Counted from the stretch's first letter, positions 28,010 to 36,630 are shown. The stretch is DNA of 43,941 nt from Proteiniphilum acetatigenes DSM 18083 (GCF_000380985.1 NZ_KB905713.1:1-43941); one strand, 5' to 3'. Program-made: numbers and translations. The notes: generated by a model from the letters alone, not told the origin.

Positions 28010-28049
28010 GCAACTAAAGATTTCGTCTAAAAGTCTCCGCTTTAGTTGC
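28010..28049. repeat. Perfect 10-bp inverted repeat before the OPT transporter
   Basis: GCAACTAAAG (28010-28019) and CTTTAGTTGC (28040-28049) with a 20-nt loop, ending 45 bp before the start codon. It could be an operator or a leader hairpin. No T run follows, so it is not an obvious terminator. Confidence 0.5.
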
Positions 28050-28094
28050 GTATGTATCAAATTTGGCACATTGACATATTAGCACATTAAATAT

Positions 28095-30110
28095 ATGGAA
28101 TTAGAAGAAAAGAAAATTACGGAATTGCCCGAGAACGCATATCGGGAGCTAAAACCGGGAGAAGAGTACAAATCTGTACTTCCACCAGACAGGCCGGTAA
28201 CGGAAGTAACACCATGGTCAATAGGTATGGGATTATTAATGGCGATCATCTTTTCGGCTGCGGCAGCTTACTCAGGCCTGAAAATCGGCCAGGTTTTCGA
28301 AGCCGCCATCCCCATCTCCATCATTGCCGTAGGAGCATCGGCGGCATTCCGCAGAAAGAATGCACTGGGGCAAAATGTCATTATCCAGTCGATCGGCGCA
28401 TCGTCAGGCGTGATTGTGGCCGGAGCAGTCTTTACTATCCCGGGTCTTTATATCCTGCAAGCCAAATATCCCGAAATTCAGATTAACTTCTGGCAAATCT
28501 TTTTTTCATCGCTGCTAGGAGGATTCCTGGGAATTCTTTTCCTTATTCCCTTCCGTAAATATTTTGTGAAAGACATGCACGGGAAATTACCTTTCCCTGA
28601 AGCCACAGCAACTACCGAGATCTTGATGACCGGAGAGAAGGGTGGCAACAAAGCAAAGTTACTAATCACCAGTGGGCTCATCGGAGGATTATTCGATTTC
28701 TGTTTCTCCGCCTTCCGTCTCTGGAGCGAAGAGATCACCACACGCATTATTCCTGCCGGCGCCATGATGGCCGAACGATTCAAGATGGTACTCAAATTCA
28801 ACGTAAGTGCCCTGATCTTTAGCTTCGGTTACCTGGTAGGACTACGATATGCCCTGATCATCACCGTCGGTTCGTTACTCTCCTGGTTGGTACTGATACC
28901 GTTAGTAAATGAGATCGGTGCATTGACGGCAGCCATGAGTGGAGGTGTCAATCCGTTTGCAGCAATGTCGGCAGAAGCGATCTTTGCAGAATATGTACGT
29001 CCGATAGGTATCGGCGCCATCGCGATGGCAGGTATTATCGGAATCATCAAATCGGCCGGTGTGATCGGCAGCGCTTTTAAACTGGCAGTCGGCAAGAAAG
29101 TGGCTACCGGTGCTGTGGGAACGGATATAAAGCGTACAAACCGGGACCTGAAGATGTCATTCGTGATGTTATTCCTGTTCTTCACGCTTATCGCCGTATT
29201 TATCTTTCTGCTCATCGGCGTGAAAATCACACTTGTACAGGCTATTGTAGCCTTGATCGCCATCACCGTTATCTCATTCCTGTTCACCACCGTGGCTGCC
29301 AATGCCATTGCCATTGTGGGGACTAACCCTGTATCGGGAATGACGCTGATGACGTTGATCCTCTCATCGGTAATCCTTGTTGCCGTGGGATTGGAAGGCT
29401 GGCAGGGAATGGTGAGCGGACTGATCATTGGAGGTATTGTCTGTACTGCACTTTCAATGGCAGGTGGCTTTGTCACTGACCTGAAGATCGGTTACTGGAT
29501 TGGTACTACTCCTGCAAAGCAGGAATCCTACAAGTTCCTCGGGACGTTGGTTTCAGCGGCAACCGTGGGAGCAGTGATTTTTATCCTGAATGAAGCATAC
29601 GGCTTTGTAGCTACGCCTGAACATCCAAATCCGATGGTGGCTCCGCAGGCCAACGCCATGGCCGCCATCATAGAACCGCTGATGGCAGGAAGTGGCGTCA
29701 GCTGGATACTTCTGGGGATCGGCGCAGTGATCGCTATCCTCGTGAACTGGCTCGGTGTGTCACCCTTAGCATTCGCACTCGGTATGTTTATCCCCCTCCA
29801 ACTGAATACCCCTCTTGTCGTGGGTGGATTACTCAACCACTGGATCAACAAAAAAGGTGCTGATAAGCAGTTGACAAATGCACGCCACCAGCGTGCTATC
29901 CTGATCTCTTCCGGATTCATAGCAGGTGCTGCACTCTTTGGCGTATTTGGCGCCTTGATCATATTTATGACCGGCGACGGCAATGCACTCAACTTCAACC
30001 TGTGGAGTGACCCTCATGGTACAGGTGCCCAGATTGTGGCGCTCTTTGCTTTCCTCGGACTGATTGCCTACTTTATCTGGGAAACCAGACGGGCAAAGAG
30101 GGAGGATTGA
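28095..30110 (+). CDS. OPT-family oligopeptide transporter
   Basis: A 671-residue inner-membrane protein with about 14-16 spans. The opening ELPENAYRELKPGEEYKSVL followed by TPWSIGMGLLMAIIFSAAAA and YSGLKIGQVFEAAIPISIIA is the hallmark of the bacterial EspB/YSL-like branch of the OPT family, which moves oligopeptides or metal-chelate-like substrates with protons. Internal repeats such as GGVNPFAAMSAEAIFAEYVR and the C-terminal LLNHWINKKGADKQ are also typical. It diverges from DPP IV, which suggests peptide use, but the substrate is not proven by sequence. Confidence 0.9.
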   Translation: MELEEKKITELPENAYRELKPGEEYKSVLPPDRPVTEVTPWSIGMGLLMAIIFSAAAAYSGLKIGQVFEAAIPISIIAVGASAAFRRKNALGQNVIIQSIGASSGVIVAGAVFTIPGLYILQAKYPEIQINFWQIFFSSLLGGFLGILFLIPFRKYFVKDMHGKLPFPEATATTEILMTGEKGGNKAKLLITSGLIGGLFDFCFSAFRLWSEEITTRIIPAGAMMAERFKMVLKFNVSALIFSFGYLVGLRYALIITVGSLLSWLVLIPLVNEIGALTAAMSGGVNPFAAMSAEAIFAEYVRPIGIGAIAMAGIIGIIKSAGVIGSAFKLAVGKKVATGAVGTDIKRTNRDLKMSFVMLFLFFTLIAVFIFLLIGVKITLVQAIVALIAITVISFLFTTVAANAIAIVGTNPVSGMTLMTLILSSVILVAVGLEGWQGMVSGLIIGGIVCTALSMAGGFVTDLKIGYWIGTTPAKQESYKFLGTLVSAATVGAVIFILNEAYGFVATPEHPNPMVAPQANAMAAIIEPLMAGSGVSWILLGIGAVIAILVNWLGVSPLAFALGMFIPLQLNTPLVVGGLLNHWINKKGADKQLTNARHQRAILISSGFIAGAALFGVFGALIIFMTGDGNALNFNLWSDPHGTGAQIVALFAFLGLIAYFIWETRRAKRED

Positions 30111-30112
30111 TT

Positions 30113-30149
30113 GATGTGATGATTTAATGATGTGATGATGTGATGATGA
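30113..30149. repeat. GATGTGATGATG degenerate tandem repeat
   Basis: Imperfect repeats of GATGTGATGAT / TTAATGATGTGATGATG directly after the OPT transporter stop codon. It resembles the degenerate AT-rich repeats at 12150-12180. Confidence 0.5.
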
Positions 30150-30164
30150 GATAATGTGGGAAAA

Positions 30165-30229
30165 TGATAGTGTGCTTCGCACGATAAAGTGATAGATACT
30201 TCGCATGATAGTACGCTTCGCGCGATAAA
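30165..30229. repeat. Three small TTCG-loop hairpin repeats
   Basis: Three related units: TGATAGTGTGCTTCGCACGA (30165-), TGATAGATACTTCGCA (30190-) and TGATAGTACGCTTCGCGCGA (30206-), the first and third followed by TAAA. Each has a TTCG tetraloop closed by a short stem (GTGC/GCAC, CGC/GCG). The third ends 52 bp before the GH92 start, so the hairpins may lie in its leader mRNA. Confidence 0.5.
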
Positions 30230-30280
30230 TACAAGATAACGAATTCAATTTTTCACTTTTAATTTTTAATTAATAGACAG

Positions 30281-32500
30281 ATGATAAAAAAATTTAGGCA
30301 AGTAAAACCAATTCTATTTACTGTACTTGCACTGGCGGTCGTTTCCTGTACGCCGAAACAGCAAGATGACAGTGAAAAAGATTTTACTCAATATGTAAAC
30401 CCCTTTATAGGAACAGCATTCACGGGACATACTTTTCCCGGCGCCACATACCCGTTAGGCATGATGCAACCGGGGCCGGAGACGGGCAATTTCTCCTGGG
30501 AATACTGTTCCGGCTATTTCTATGACGATGAGCGCATCAACGGCTTTTCGCAGAACAGGCTGAACGGTACAGGGTGTGTCGATTTGGGCGACCTGCTGAT
30601 GCAGCCTTTCTCCGGTGAGAAACGCGACGACCTGAGCAGTAGTTTCGACAAGGCTACGGAAAAAGCTTCTCCCGGTTACTATGCGGTGGAGCTGGCCGAT
30701 AACGAAGTAGGTGTGGAAATCACTACCGCCCCGCATGTGGCATTCCACCGCTATACTTTTGCCGAAGACAAACCGGCGAATTTGTTAGCCGACTTTCAAA
30801 GCGGGCTGGTATGGACGAAAGATAAACTCTTCACCCACGTACTCGATAATGAGGTCACTTTCGAAAACGACCGGCTCATTACCGGCTATACCCGCCGCAC
30901 CGAATGGGTAGAACGCACTTACTATTTCGCTATCGAGTTCGACAAACCGATCCTCTCTTCGGAACAGCTCGAATCACGGGATCCACGGGAGAAAGCACCC
31001 CGCTATATCCTGACCTTCGACATGCAGGACGATCCTATCCTGCAAATGAAGATCGCCATGTCCACCACAAGCGTTGAGGGTGCAAAGAAAAACCTCGCAG
31101 CAGAAGTAAGCGGATGGGATTTCGACGCAGTGCACCGGGACGCCAAAAAGGCCTGGAACAGCTATCTTTCACGGGTGGAGATAGAGGGTACGGAAGACGA
31201 CAAGGTCAATTTCTACACCTCGCTCTACCATCTCTATATACAACCCAACAACATAGCCGATGTGGATGGTCGCTACGTGGGGCCCAACCGCGAGATCACA
31301 CAGTCGCGCACCGGAAAATTCTACTCCACCCTCTCACAATGGGACACCTTCCGCGCCGCTTTTCCCATGTACACCATCCTTAGCCCGGAGATCATCGCCG
31401 ACCTGGTAAATACGTTTGTTGATTACAGCGAACAGAAAGGACATCTTCCTATCTGGGCGCTGATGGGACAGGAGACCTATACCATGATCAGTAATCACTC
31501 CATCTCTATGATCGTGGATGCTTACCTCAAAGGGTTCGACGGATTCGACGCGGAGAAAGCCTACCGGGAGATCAAAAGATCGATCACCGAAAGCAAGCAC
31601 TATAAATCGGACTGGGAGATCTACGACCAATATGGTTACTATCCTTACGACCTTATCAAAGTGGAGTCGGTTTCCCGTACGCTTGAATGCGGATTTAGCG
31701 ACTATTCCGCCGCACTGATGGCAAAAAAATTAGGGAAAACGGAAGATTACGAGTTCTTTATGAAACGGGCCGGCTATTACAGAAATTTGTTCGATGAGGA
31801 AACCAACACTATGCGCCCCAAAGACTCCAAAGGCCAATGGCTCTCCCCTTTCGACCCTTATGCACTGGCGCACGCTGATTCACAGATCGGGGGCCACTAC
31901 ACGGAAGGTAATGCCCTGCAATATACATGGCATGTGTTACAGGATATCCCCGGCCTCATCGAATTGATGGGCGGAAAAAAGGAGGCAGAAAAAGGACTCG
32001 ACTATCTCTTCAACACCACCCAGGAATCGACCGTTCAACTCTCCGATGTGACCGGACTTATCGGCCAGTACGCGCACGGTAACGAACCAAGTCACCACGT
32101 GGCTTATATCTATTCTTATCTCGACAGGCCGGAAGAAACTCAGCGGCTGATACGTCAGATTACCACCGATTTCTACCGGAACAAACCGGACGGGCTTATC
32201 GGCAATGACGACTGCGGGCAGATGTCGGCATGGTACATGTTCTCCGCTATGGGTTTCTACCCCATGAATCCGGTGAGCGGCGAATTGGTCATTGGCGCTC
32301 CGCAGATACCCAAAGCTGTCATCAACGTGGAGAACGGGAAGCGCTTCACCATGGAGGCGAAAAACCTTTCGGAAGAGAATATGTATATAGAGAAGATAGA
32401 ACTGAATGGGCAATCTTATGAGAAGAAGTTCATCACGCATGATGATATCATCAACGGCAGCACATTGGTGTTTTACATGACAAACAGTCCGAAAAAATAA
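30281..32500 (+). CDS. GH92 alpha-1,2-mannosidase, lipoprotein
   Basis: A 739-residue glycoside hydrolase of family 92, calcium-dependent inverting exo-alpha-mannosidases that trim host or yeast mannose glycans. The lipobox is at residues 20-23 (VVSC), so it is anchored to a membrane. The N-terminal domain has YVNPFIGTAFTGHTFPGATY. The catalytic domain has GQETYTMISNHSISMIVDAY, VSRTLECGFSDYSAALMAK (probable acid Glu) and GNDDCGQMSAWYMFSAMGFY (the paired Asp of the base site). It is about full length and stands alone, without the SusCD genes often found with GH92. Confidence 0.93.
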   Translation: MIKKFRQVKPILFTVLALAVVSCTPKQQDDSEKDFTQYVNPFIGTAFTGHTFPGATYPLGMMQPGPETGNFSWEYCSGYFYDDERINGFSQNRLNGTGCVDLGDLLMQPFSGEKRDDLSSSFDKATEKASPGYYAVELADNEVGVEITTAPHVAFHRYTFAEDKPANLLADFQSGLVWTKDKLFTHVLDNEVTFENDRLITGYTRRTEWVERTYYFAIEFDKPILSSEQLESRDPREKAPRYILTFDMQDDPILQMKIAMSTTSVEGAKKNLAAEVSGWDFDAVHRDAKKAWNSYLSRVEIEGTEDDKVNFYTSLYHLYIQPNNIADVDGRYVGPNREITQSRTGKFYSTLSQWDTFRAAFPMYTILSPEIIADLVNTFVDYSEQKGHLPIWALMGQETYTMISNHSISMIVDAYLKGFDGFDAEKAYREIKRSITESKHYKSDWEIYDQYGYYPYDLIKVESVSRTLECGFSDYSAALMAKKLGKTEDYEFFMKRAGYYRNLFDEETNTMRPKDSKGQWLSPFDPYALAHADSQIGGHYTEGNALQYTWHVLQDIPGLIELMGGKKEAEKGLDYLFNTTQESTVQLSDVTGLIGQYAHGNEPSHHVAYIYSYLDRPEETQRLIRQITTDFYRNKPDGLIGNDDCGQMSAWYMFSAMGFYPMNPVSGELVIGAPQIPKAVINVENGKRFTMEAKNLSEENMYIEKIELNGQSYEKKFITHDDIINGSTLVFYMTNSPKK

Positions 32501-32534
32501 AAGAGAAAGAACATTCTCATTAAATGCATAAACC

Positions 32535-32600
32535 TATTGAACGTTTTCGTTAAGCGAGTACAGAGGCAAAACAAGTTTTGCCTCTGTCTAGCGTAGAATT
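32535..32600. repeat. Interspersed repeat, copy C
   Basis: TTGAACGTTTTCGTTAAGCG, then AGTACA, GAGGCAAAACAAGTTTTG and CCTCTGTCTAGCGTAGAA. It matches the minus-strand reading of 12530-12590 in the ribosomal operon with only scattered differences. It also contains its own inverted repeat: ACAGAGGCAAAAC with GTTTTGCCTCTGT. Confidence 0.65.
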
Positions 32601-32673
32601 GAAAATCGAGGAACGAAGGCGATTCAAATAGTCTAATGTAATTGAACCTCTAACCGGTTCTCCTAAAATAAAC

Positions 32674-32705
32674 AAAGAGGCGTGTGACTACCATGTGCCT
32701 CCTTT
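32674..32705. terminator. Terminator between GH92 and the Fur-family gene
   Basis: AAAGAGGC (32674-32681) pairs with GCCTC plus CTTT (32697-32705), followed on the plus strand by TTTATTTTTTC. It serves GH92 at about 175 bp. It overlaps the stop codon of the convergent Fur-family gene, so it could end both transcripts. Confidence 0.6.
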
Positions 32706-33111
32706 ATTTTTTCACACAATCAGCACACAATCCTTCCACGACTACAAATACATCCTTGGTAACAAAGCCTTTCGGCAACTCTGTGTCAAAGTGAGTGACG
32801 CCATCTAGACACAACACCTCGTCGCATTTCTCACAATGGAAATGGGAATGGAGGTTGTTATCTTCATGGTGATGCCTGTTCAGTGCATATTTCACCGTGT
32901 TGTCATTCAGGACAATGCGATGGATAATACCCCGGTCCTCCAACGTCTTTAATGTCCTGTATAGGGTAACCCGGTCGAACAGATCAGGGTATGACTCTTT
33001 CAACTCATTTTCCGACATCGCCGCCTCATTTTTCAGCAGCTCCCCAAGAATATATTTCCTGCAGCCGGTATTCTTCAGATCGTGGGCATGTAAAATTTCT
33101 TCTACTGTCAT
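32704..33111 (-). CDS. Fur-family metal-responsive repressor (Zur-like?)
   Basis: A 135-residue Fur-family protein. The N-terminal winged helix includes FDRVTLYRTLKTLEDRGIIH, the DNA-reading helix. The dimerisation domain has a His-rich metal region (NRHHHED, HSHFHCEKC, residues 79-96) and a structural zinc site of two CxxC pairs (93/96 and 129/132). I chose the ATG at 33111; the longer frame to 33183 starts with GTG and adds a Cys-rich stretch unlike the family. It diverges from a TonB receptor with a palindrome over that gene's promoter, so it probably represses it. Zinc is the best guess for the metal, from the His-rich neighbours; iron or another metal is not excluded. Confidence 0.85.
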   Translation of the reverse strand: MTVEEILHAHDLKNTGCRKYILGELLKNEAAMSENELKESYPDLFDRVTLYRTLKTLEDRGIIHRIVLNDNTVKYALNRHHHEDNNLHSHFHCEKCDEVLCLDGVTHFDTELPKGFVTKDVFVVVEGLCADCVKK

Positions 33112-33206
33112 AATGCAACAACACTTCAAATGATATTTTGTTACGAATATACAGCTATTTTGGCAACAATCCTGATCTTTCACGTTTTTTTATTACTTTT
33201 TCAATA

Positions 33207-33223
33207 TTGCATCATTGTTGCAA
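33207..33223. promoter_or_regulatory. Probable operator palindrome (Fur-family site)
   Basis: TTGCATCATTGTTGCAA is an inverted repeat, TTGCA-N7-TGCAA, in the divergent spacer. It covers the -33 TTG of the receptor promoter, so bound protein would block transcription. The word GCAACAA, part of this site on the minus strand, also occurs on the plus strand at 33115-33121 and 33163-33169. Confidence 0.55.
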
Positions 33224-33243
33224 TTGAATATTTTGTATATTTG
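33215..33243 (+). promoter_or_regulatory. Promoter of the TonB receptor gene
   Basis: TTG (33215-33217), an 18-nt spacer and TATATTTG (33236-33243) match the Bacteroidetes consensus. Transcription would start near 33250, about 30 nt before the start codon. Confidence 0.6.
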
Positions 33244-33280
33244 CAAAGTATTTTAATTTACATGCACCAGACAGATACAG

Positions 33281-35494
33281 ATGAAATTTTGCTATTCTAT
33301 ATTAATATTTCTTCTATGTACCCAATTAGCAGCGCACTCGGTTGAATCGGGTGAGTTTTCACAGTCGTTCTCCGGACAATCCCGTTTATCCCTGCATCCA
33401 CAGCATCCCGACACAATCGGTAGAACTATACAAGATGAGGATACAAACCCTATAGAGTTGGATGAAGTGATTGTACGAGGTGACCGTATGAGAAATATCC
33501 AAATGAAGTCTGCACAAAACATTGTCCGCGTCGATAAATCCTATATTGAAGACAACTTTTCCGGGAGCCTGATGCAAAGTCTGGAAAAAATTCCGGGGAT
33601 AAGGGCTATGACCATAGGATCCGGCCAATCCAAACCCGCTATCCGTGGTCTCGGTTTTAACCGGATGATCGTAACAGAAAATGGGATAAAACATGAAGGC
33701 CAGCAATGGGGTGAGGATCATGGCCTGGAGATTGACCAGTTTTCCGTCGATGAAATAGAGATTGTAAAAGGGCCGGGGTCACTCTTATATGGTTCAGATG
33801 CTATTGGCGGAGTAATCCAACTGCGTAATAACTATATTCCCACCGAACAGGCAGAGGGCAATATTAACCTCTACGGGAGGAGTAATAACGAGTCGATGGG
33901 TGTTTCGGGACAGGTCGGCGGCAGAATCAACAAATGGTACTATAAAATCAATGCTACCTATATGGACTATGCGGATTATAAAGTACCGACCGACAGCATA
34001 CAGTATTACTCCTATTATATTCAATTAAAAAACCGTCGTTTACGCAATACCGCGGGAAGAGACCGGAATGCAGGATTTACGCTGGGTTATTTGGGAGAAA
34101 ATTTCCGTTCTCATCTACTAGTCTCGAATATTAATTCCCGAAGTGGATTCTTTGCCGATGCACACGGGTTAGAAGTGAGACTATCCGATATAAATTACGA
34201 CAGGTCTTCCAGAGATATAGACCTACCCTATCACTCGGTCAATCATTTCAAGTTAATCAATAACTCGGCATGGCGCATCGGGAATATTACCTGGGAAGGA
34301 AATATCGCGTTTCAGAACAACCGCAGGAAAGAGTTCTCCGAACCGGTATCTCACGGCTATATGCCTGTTCCTCCCGATGCATTGGAACGTCAATTCGACA
34401 AGAATACCTATACCGCATCTACCCTGCTCAGGATGCCGGTGAAGGATCGGTTAAGCTTACAGGGCGGACTTTCCATAGAACATCAGCATAACAAAAGAGA
34501 CGGATGGGGATTTGTGATTCCCGATTTTCGCACTACAAGCATGGGAGTGTTTGTTTATGGGCGATACCATATCTCGGATAATTTGATTATCAGTTCGGGT
34601 GCACGTGCCGACAAGGTGAAAGTGCACATCGATAGTTACCGGGACTGGTACCAGACACCGGATGAACAGGGTAGCCCGGTATATAAGGAACGGGCTGCCG
34701 ACCTGCAGAAAAGTTTCGACAGTTTCACATGGTCTGCAGGATTAAACTACCAACAGGGCAGATGGATGCTGAAAGCCAATATCGGTAAGAGTTTTCGTGC
34801 GCCGACCCCAAAAGAACTGGGATCGGACGGGGTAAATTACCACATATTCAGGTATGAGAAAGGTGATAACAGCCTCAGGGCGGAAGAGTCGTATCAGGCC
34901 GATATGGGGATCCGTTGGCAAAACAGTGTGCTAACGATCCAGTTAGAGCCTTTCCTCAACTACTTTCCCAATTATATCTACCTGAATCCCACCCCTGAAT
35001 ATTACGAGGGATTGCAAATGTATCACTACGCACAGGCAAGGGTGATCCGTTACGGTTTTGAAACCGATGTGCACTTACAGCTCACCCGACAGCTTTCCCT
35101 GATGATGCAATCGGAATATCTATATGCCGAGCAGCTTTCAGGAGATAAAAAAGGATATTCGCTCCCCTTTTCTCCGCCATGGTCAGCCAATTTCAGCATC
35201 GGTTACCGGCCCGGCAAAGGTTTTCTCGGAACCGAAGGCGATATAGTATTGGAGTACAGGGTGACAGGTGCTCAAAACAGGATCGTTCCTCCGGAAGAAA
35301 AAACGGAGGGTTATCAATTGTTGAACCTATCATTAGGACGTAGCTGGGATATAAAAGATAATAGTATAAAATTGCGGCTACAGGTACAAAACCTGCTGAA
35401 CAAAAGATATTACGACCATACCGGTTTCTACCGGTTGATCGATGTACCTGAACCAGGCAGAAATGTATCAGTAATGCTTGGCTTCTCTTTTTAA
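33281..35494 (+). CDS. TonB-dependent outer-membrane receptor, probable metal importer
   Basis: A 737-residue receptor with signal peptide (FCYSILIFLLCTQLAAHS), a TonB box at 60-66 (LDEVIVRG), a plug domain (IPGIRAMTIGSGQSKPAIRG, RIVKGPGSLLYGSDAIGG-like stretch) and a 22-strand barrel ending in Phe. The plug segment GEDHGLEIDQFSVDEIEIVK resembles ZnuD-type and related metal receptors rather than the SusC class. No carboxypeptidase-like N-terminal domain. It starts a transcription unit with two DUF4625 lipoproteins and diverges from a Fur-family repressor, which points to uptake of zinc or another scarce metal. The substrate is inference. Confidence 0.88.
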   Translation: MKFCYSILIFLLCTQLAAHSVESGEFSQSFSGQSRLSLHPQHPDTIGRTIQDEDTNPIELDEVIVRGDRMRNIQMKSAQNIVRVDKSYIEDNFSGSLMQSLEKIPGIRAMTIGSGQSKPAIRGLGFNRMIVTENGIKHEGQQWGEDHGLEIDQFSVDEIEIVKGPGSLLYGSDAIGGVIQLRNNYIPTEQAEGNINLYGRSNNESMGVSGQVGGRINKWYYKINATYMDYADYKVPTDSIQYYSYYIQLKNRRLRNTAGRDRNAGFTLGYLGENFRSHLLVSNINSRSGFFADAHGLEVRLSDINYDRSSRDIDLPYHSVNHFKLINNSAWRIGNITWEGNIAFQNNRRKEFSEPVSHGYMPVPPDALERQFDKNTYTASTLLRMPVKDRLSLQGGLSIEHQHNKRDGWGFVIPDFRTTSMGVFVYGRYHISDNLIISSGARADKVKVHIDSYRDWYQTPDEQGSPVYKERAADLQKSFDSFTWSAGLNYQQGRWMLKANIGKSFRAPTPKELGSDGVNYHIFRYEKGDNSLRAEESYQADMGIRWQNSVLTIQLEPFLNYFPNYIYLNPTPEYYEGLQMYHYAQARVIRYGFETDVHLQLTRQLSLMMQSEYLYAEQLSGDKKGYSLPFSPPWSANFSIGYRPGKGFLGTEGDIVLEYRVTGAQNRIVPPEEKTEGYQLLNLSLGRSWDIKDNSIKLRLQVQNLLNKRYYDHTGFYRLIDVPEPGRNVSVMLGFSF

Positions 35495-35523
35495 TTTATA
35501 TAAACCATCAAAATTTTATCTGT

Positions 35524-36012
35524 ATGAAACGAAAATTATTTTTGGGAGCAATGCTCCTTCTTAGCACGAACGTACTGTTTTTCTCTTCTTGTGAGAAAGA
35601 GGATACACCTTCGGCACCTACCGTCAAGATCACCGAACTGGGATCAGGACATGATAATCCGAACGACAAGATCGCCTATGCCGGATCAGACGCCCATATT
35701 GAAGCAGAGATAACAGCCGACGGGTTGATTGAAAGCATCACTGTAGAAGTCCATCAGGAGGACGGAGACTACGAATTTAATAAGGTATATACCGATGCCA
35801 AATATGTTGGGGTAAAAAACGTCACATTCCACGAGCACCTGGAAATACCGGCCGAAGCACCGGAAGGTGAATATCACCTGCATCTGGTTGTGAGAGACCA
35901 GGAGGGACAGACAGGCATGGCAGAATCCGAACTGATTATAAAACCGGCATCCGAAAACGATGACGACGGACATGACCATGATGATGAGCATGATCACGAC
36001 CATAATCACTAA
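35524..36012 (+). CDS. DUF4625 lipoprotein with His/Asp-rich tail
   Basis: A 162-residue lipoprotein (Cys23 after LLSTNVLFFSSC) with an Ig-like DUF4625 domain, recognisable from ITELGSGHDNPNDKIAYAGS and the HLEIPAEAPEGEYHLHLVVR end. Its last 17 residues, DDDGHDHDDEHDHDHNH, are an obvious metal-binding tail. It follows the receptor by 29 bp. It probably sits on the outer membrane and captures or buffers the metal for the receptor. The family has no firm function. Confidence 0.8.
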   Translation: MKRKLFLGAMLLLSTNVLFFSSCEKEDTPSAPTVKITELGSGHDNPNDKIAYAGSDAHIEAEITADGLIESITVEVHQEDGDYEFNKVYTDAKYVGVKNVTFHEHLEIPAEAPEGEYHLHLVVRDQEGQTGMAESELIIKPASENDDDGHDHDDEHDHDHNH

Positions 36013-36027
36013 TAGAGAAATTGGCAT

Positions 36028-36059
36028 GAGGGTGTATCACAATATGTGATTTCACCCTC
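36028..36059 (+). terminator. Hairpin between the two DUF4625 genes
   Basis: GAGGGTG (36028-36034) and CACCCTC (36053-36059), with an inner ATCACA/TGTGAT pairing, form a long stem. A TCTTTAATT tail follows, so termination may be partial. Confidence 0.65.
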
Positions 36060-36156
36060 TCTTTAATTCCCTCTATCCGGAAATAATCTCAAACAACTTA
36101 TTTTCAGCAATAAAATTCCTATTTTGAGAATACTTTATAATTTAAAAAGAAATAAT

Positions 36157-36630
36157 ATGATCCGAAAAGCATTATTTTGTCTGACTGCCCTTTTGTTGTT
36201 ACTTTCATGCGGTCAGGAAGATGATCACGATATGGAAAAACCGGAGATCGACATGAGCGGGGTATCGGCTTTTCCTTTGACCTGCGATGTAGTATATAGA
36301 GGAGATAGTTTTACATTTAAAGCACTCCTCACCGATAACCGGGAGTTAGGAAATTATAATATCGAAATCCATAACAATTTCGATCATCATTCACACAGCA
36401 CCGATGATGTGGACTGTGAACCGGATGAAAAGAAAACACCGGTCAATCCGTTTATCTATAATGAGAGTTTCCGTATCCCTGACGGAATGGTCTCCTACCA
36501 AGCTGAGAGCAGTATCCATGTTCCCGATGATGTGGATACCGGGGATTATCATTTCATGATACGCCTGACAGACAAATCGGGTTGGCAACAACTGAAAGCT
36601 GTCGGTATAAAAGTAAGAGACCGGAATTAA
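36157..36630 (+). CDS. Second DUF4625 lipoprotein
   Basis: A 157-residue lipoprotein; the ATG at 36157 puts the lipobox LLSC at Cys18. The longer frame from 36124 would need a TTG start. The mature part has EKPEIDMSGVSAFPLTCDVV, a DUF4625-type Ig-like fold, and a His/Asp-rich loop, NNFDHHSHSTDDVDCEPDEK, in the middle instead of at the end. It is a diverged paralogue of the gene before it and lies behind a hairpin, so it may be made in smaller amounts or from its own promoter. Confidence 0.75.
   Translation: MIRKALFCLTALLLLLSCGQEDDHDMEKPEIDMSGVSAFPLTCDVVYRGDSFTFKALLTDNRELGNYNIEIHNNFDHHSHSTDDVDCEPDEKKTPVNPFIYNESFRIPDGMVSYQAESSIHVPDDVDTGDYHFMIRLTDKSGWQQLKAVGIKVRDRN

Noticed and set aside
30113-30229. 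CRISPR or REP array after the OPT transporter
   Set aside because: Units differ in length and sequence and there are no unique spacers; they are degenerate repeats and small hairpins.
33112-33183. Cys-rich N-terminal extension of the Fur-family protein
   Set aside because: It starts with GTG, is absent from the family and would cover the divergent regulatory spacer.
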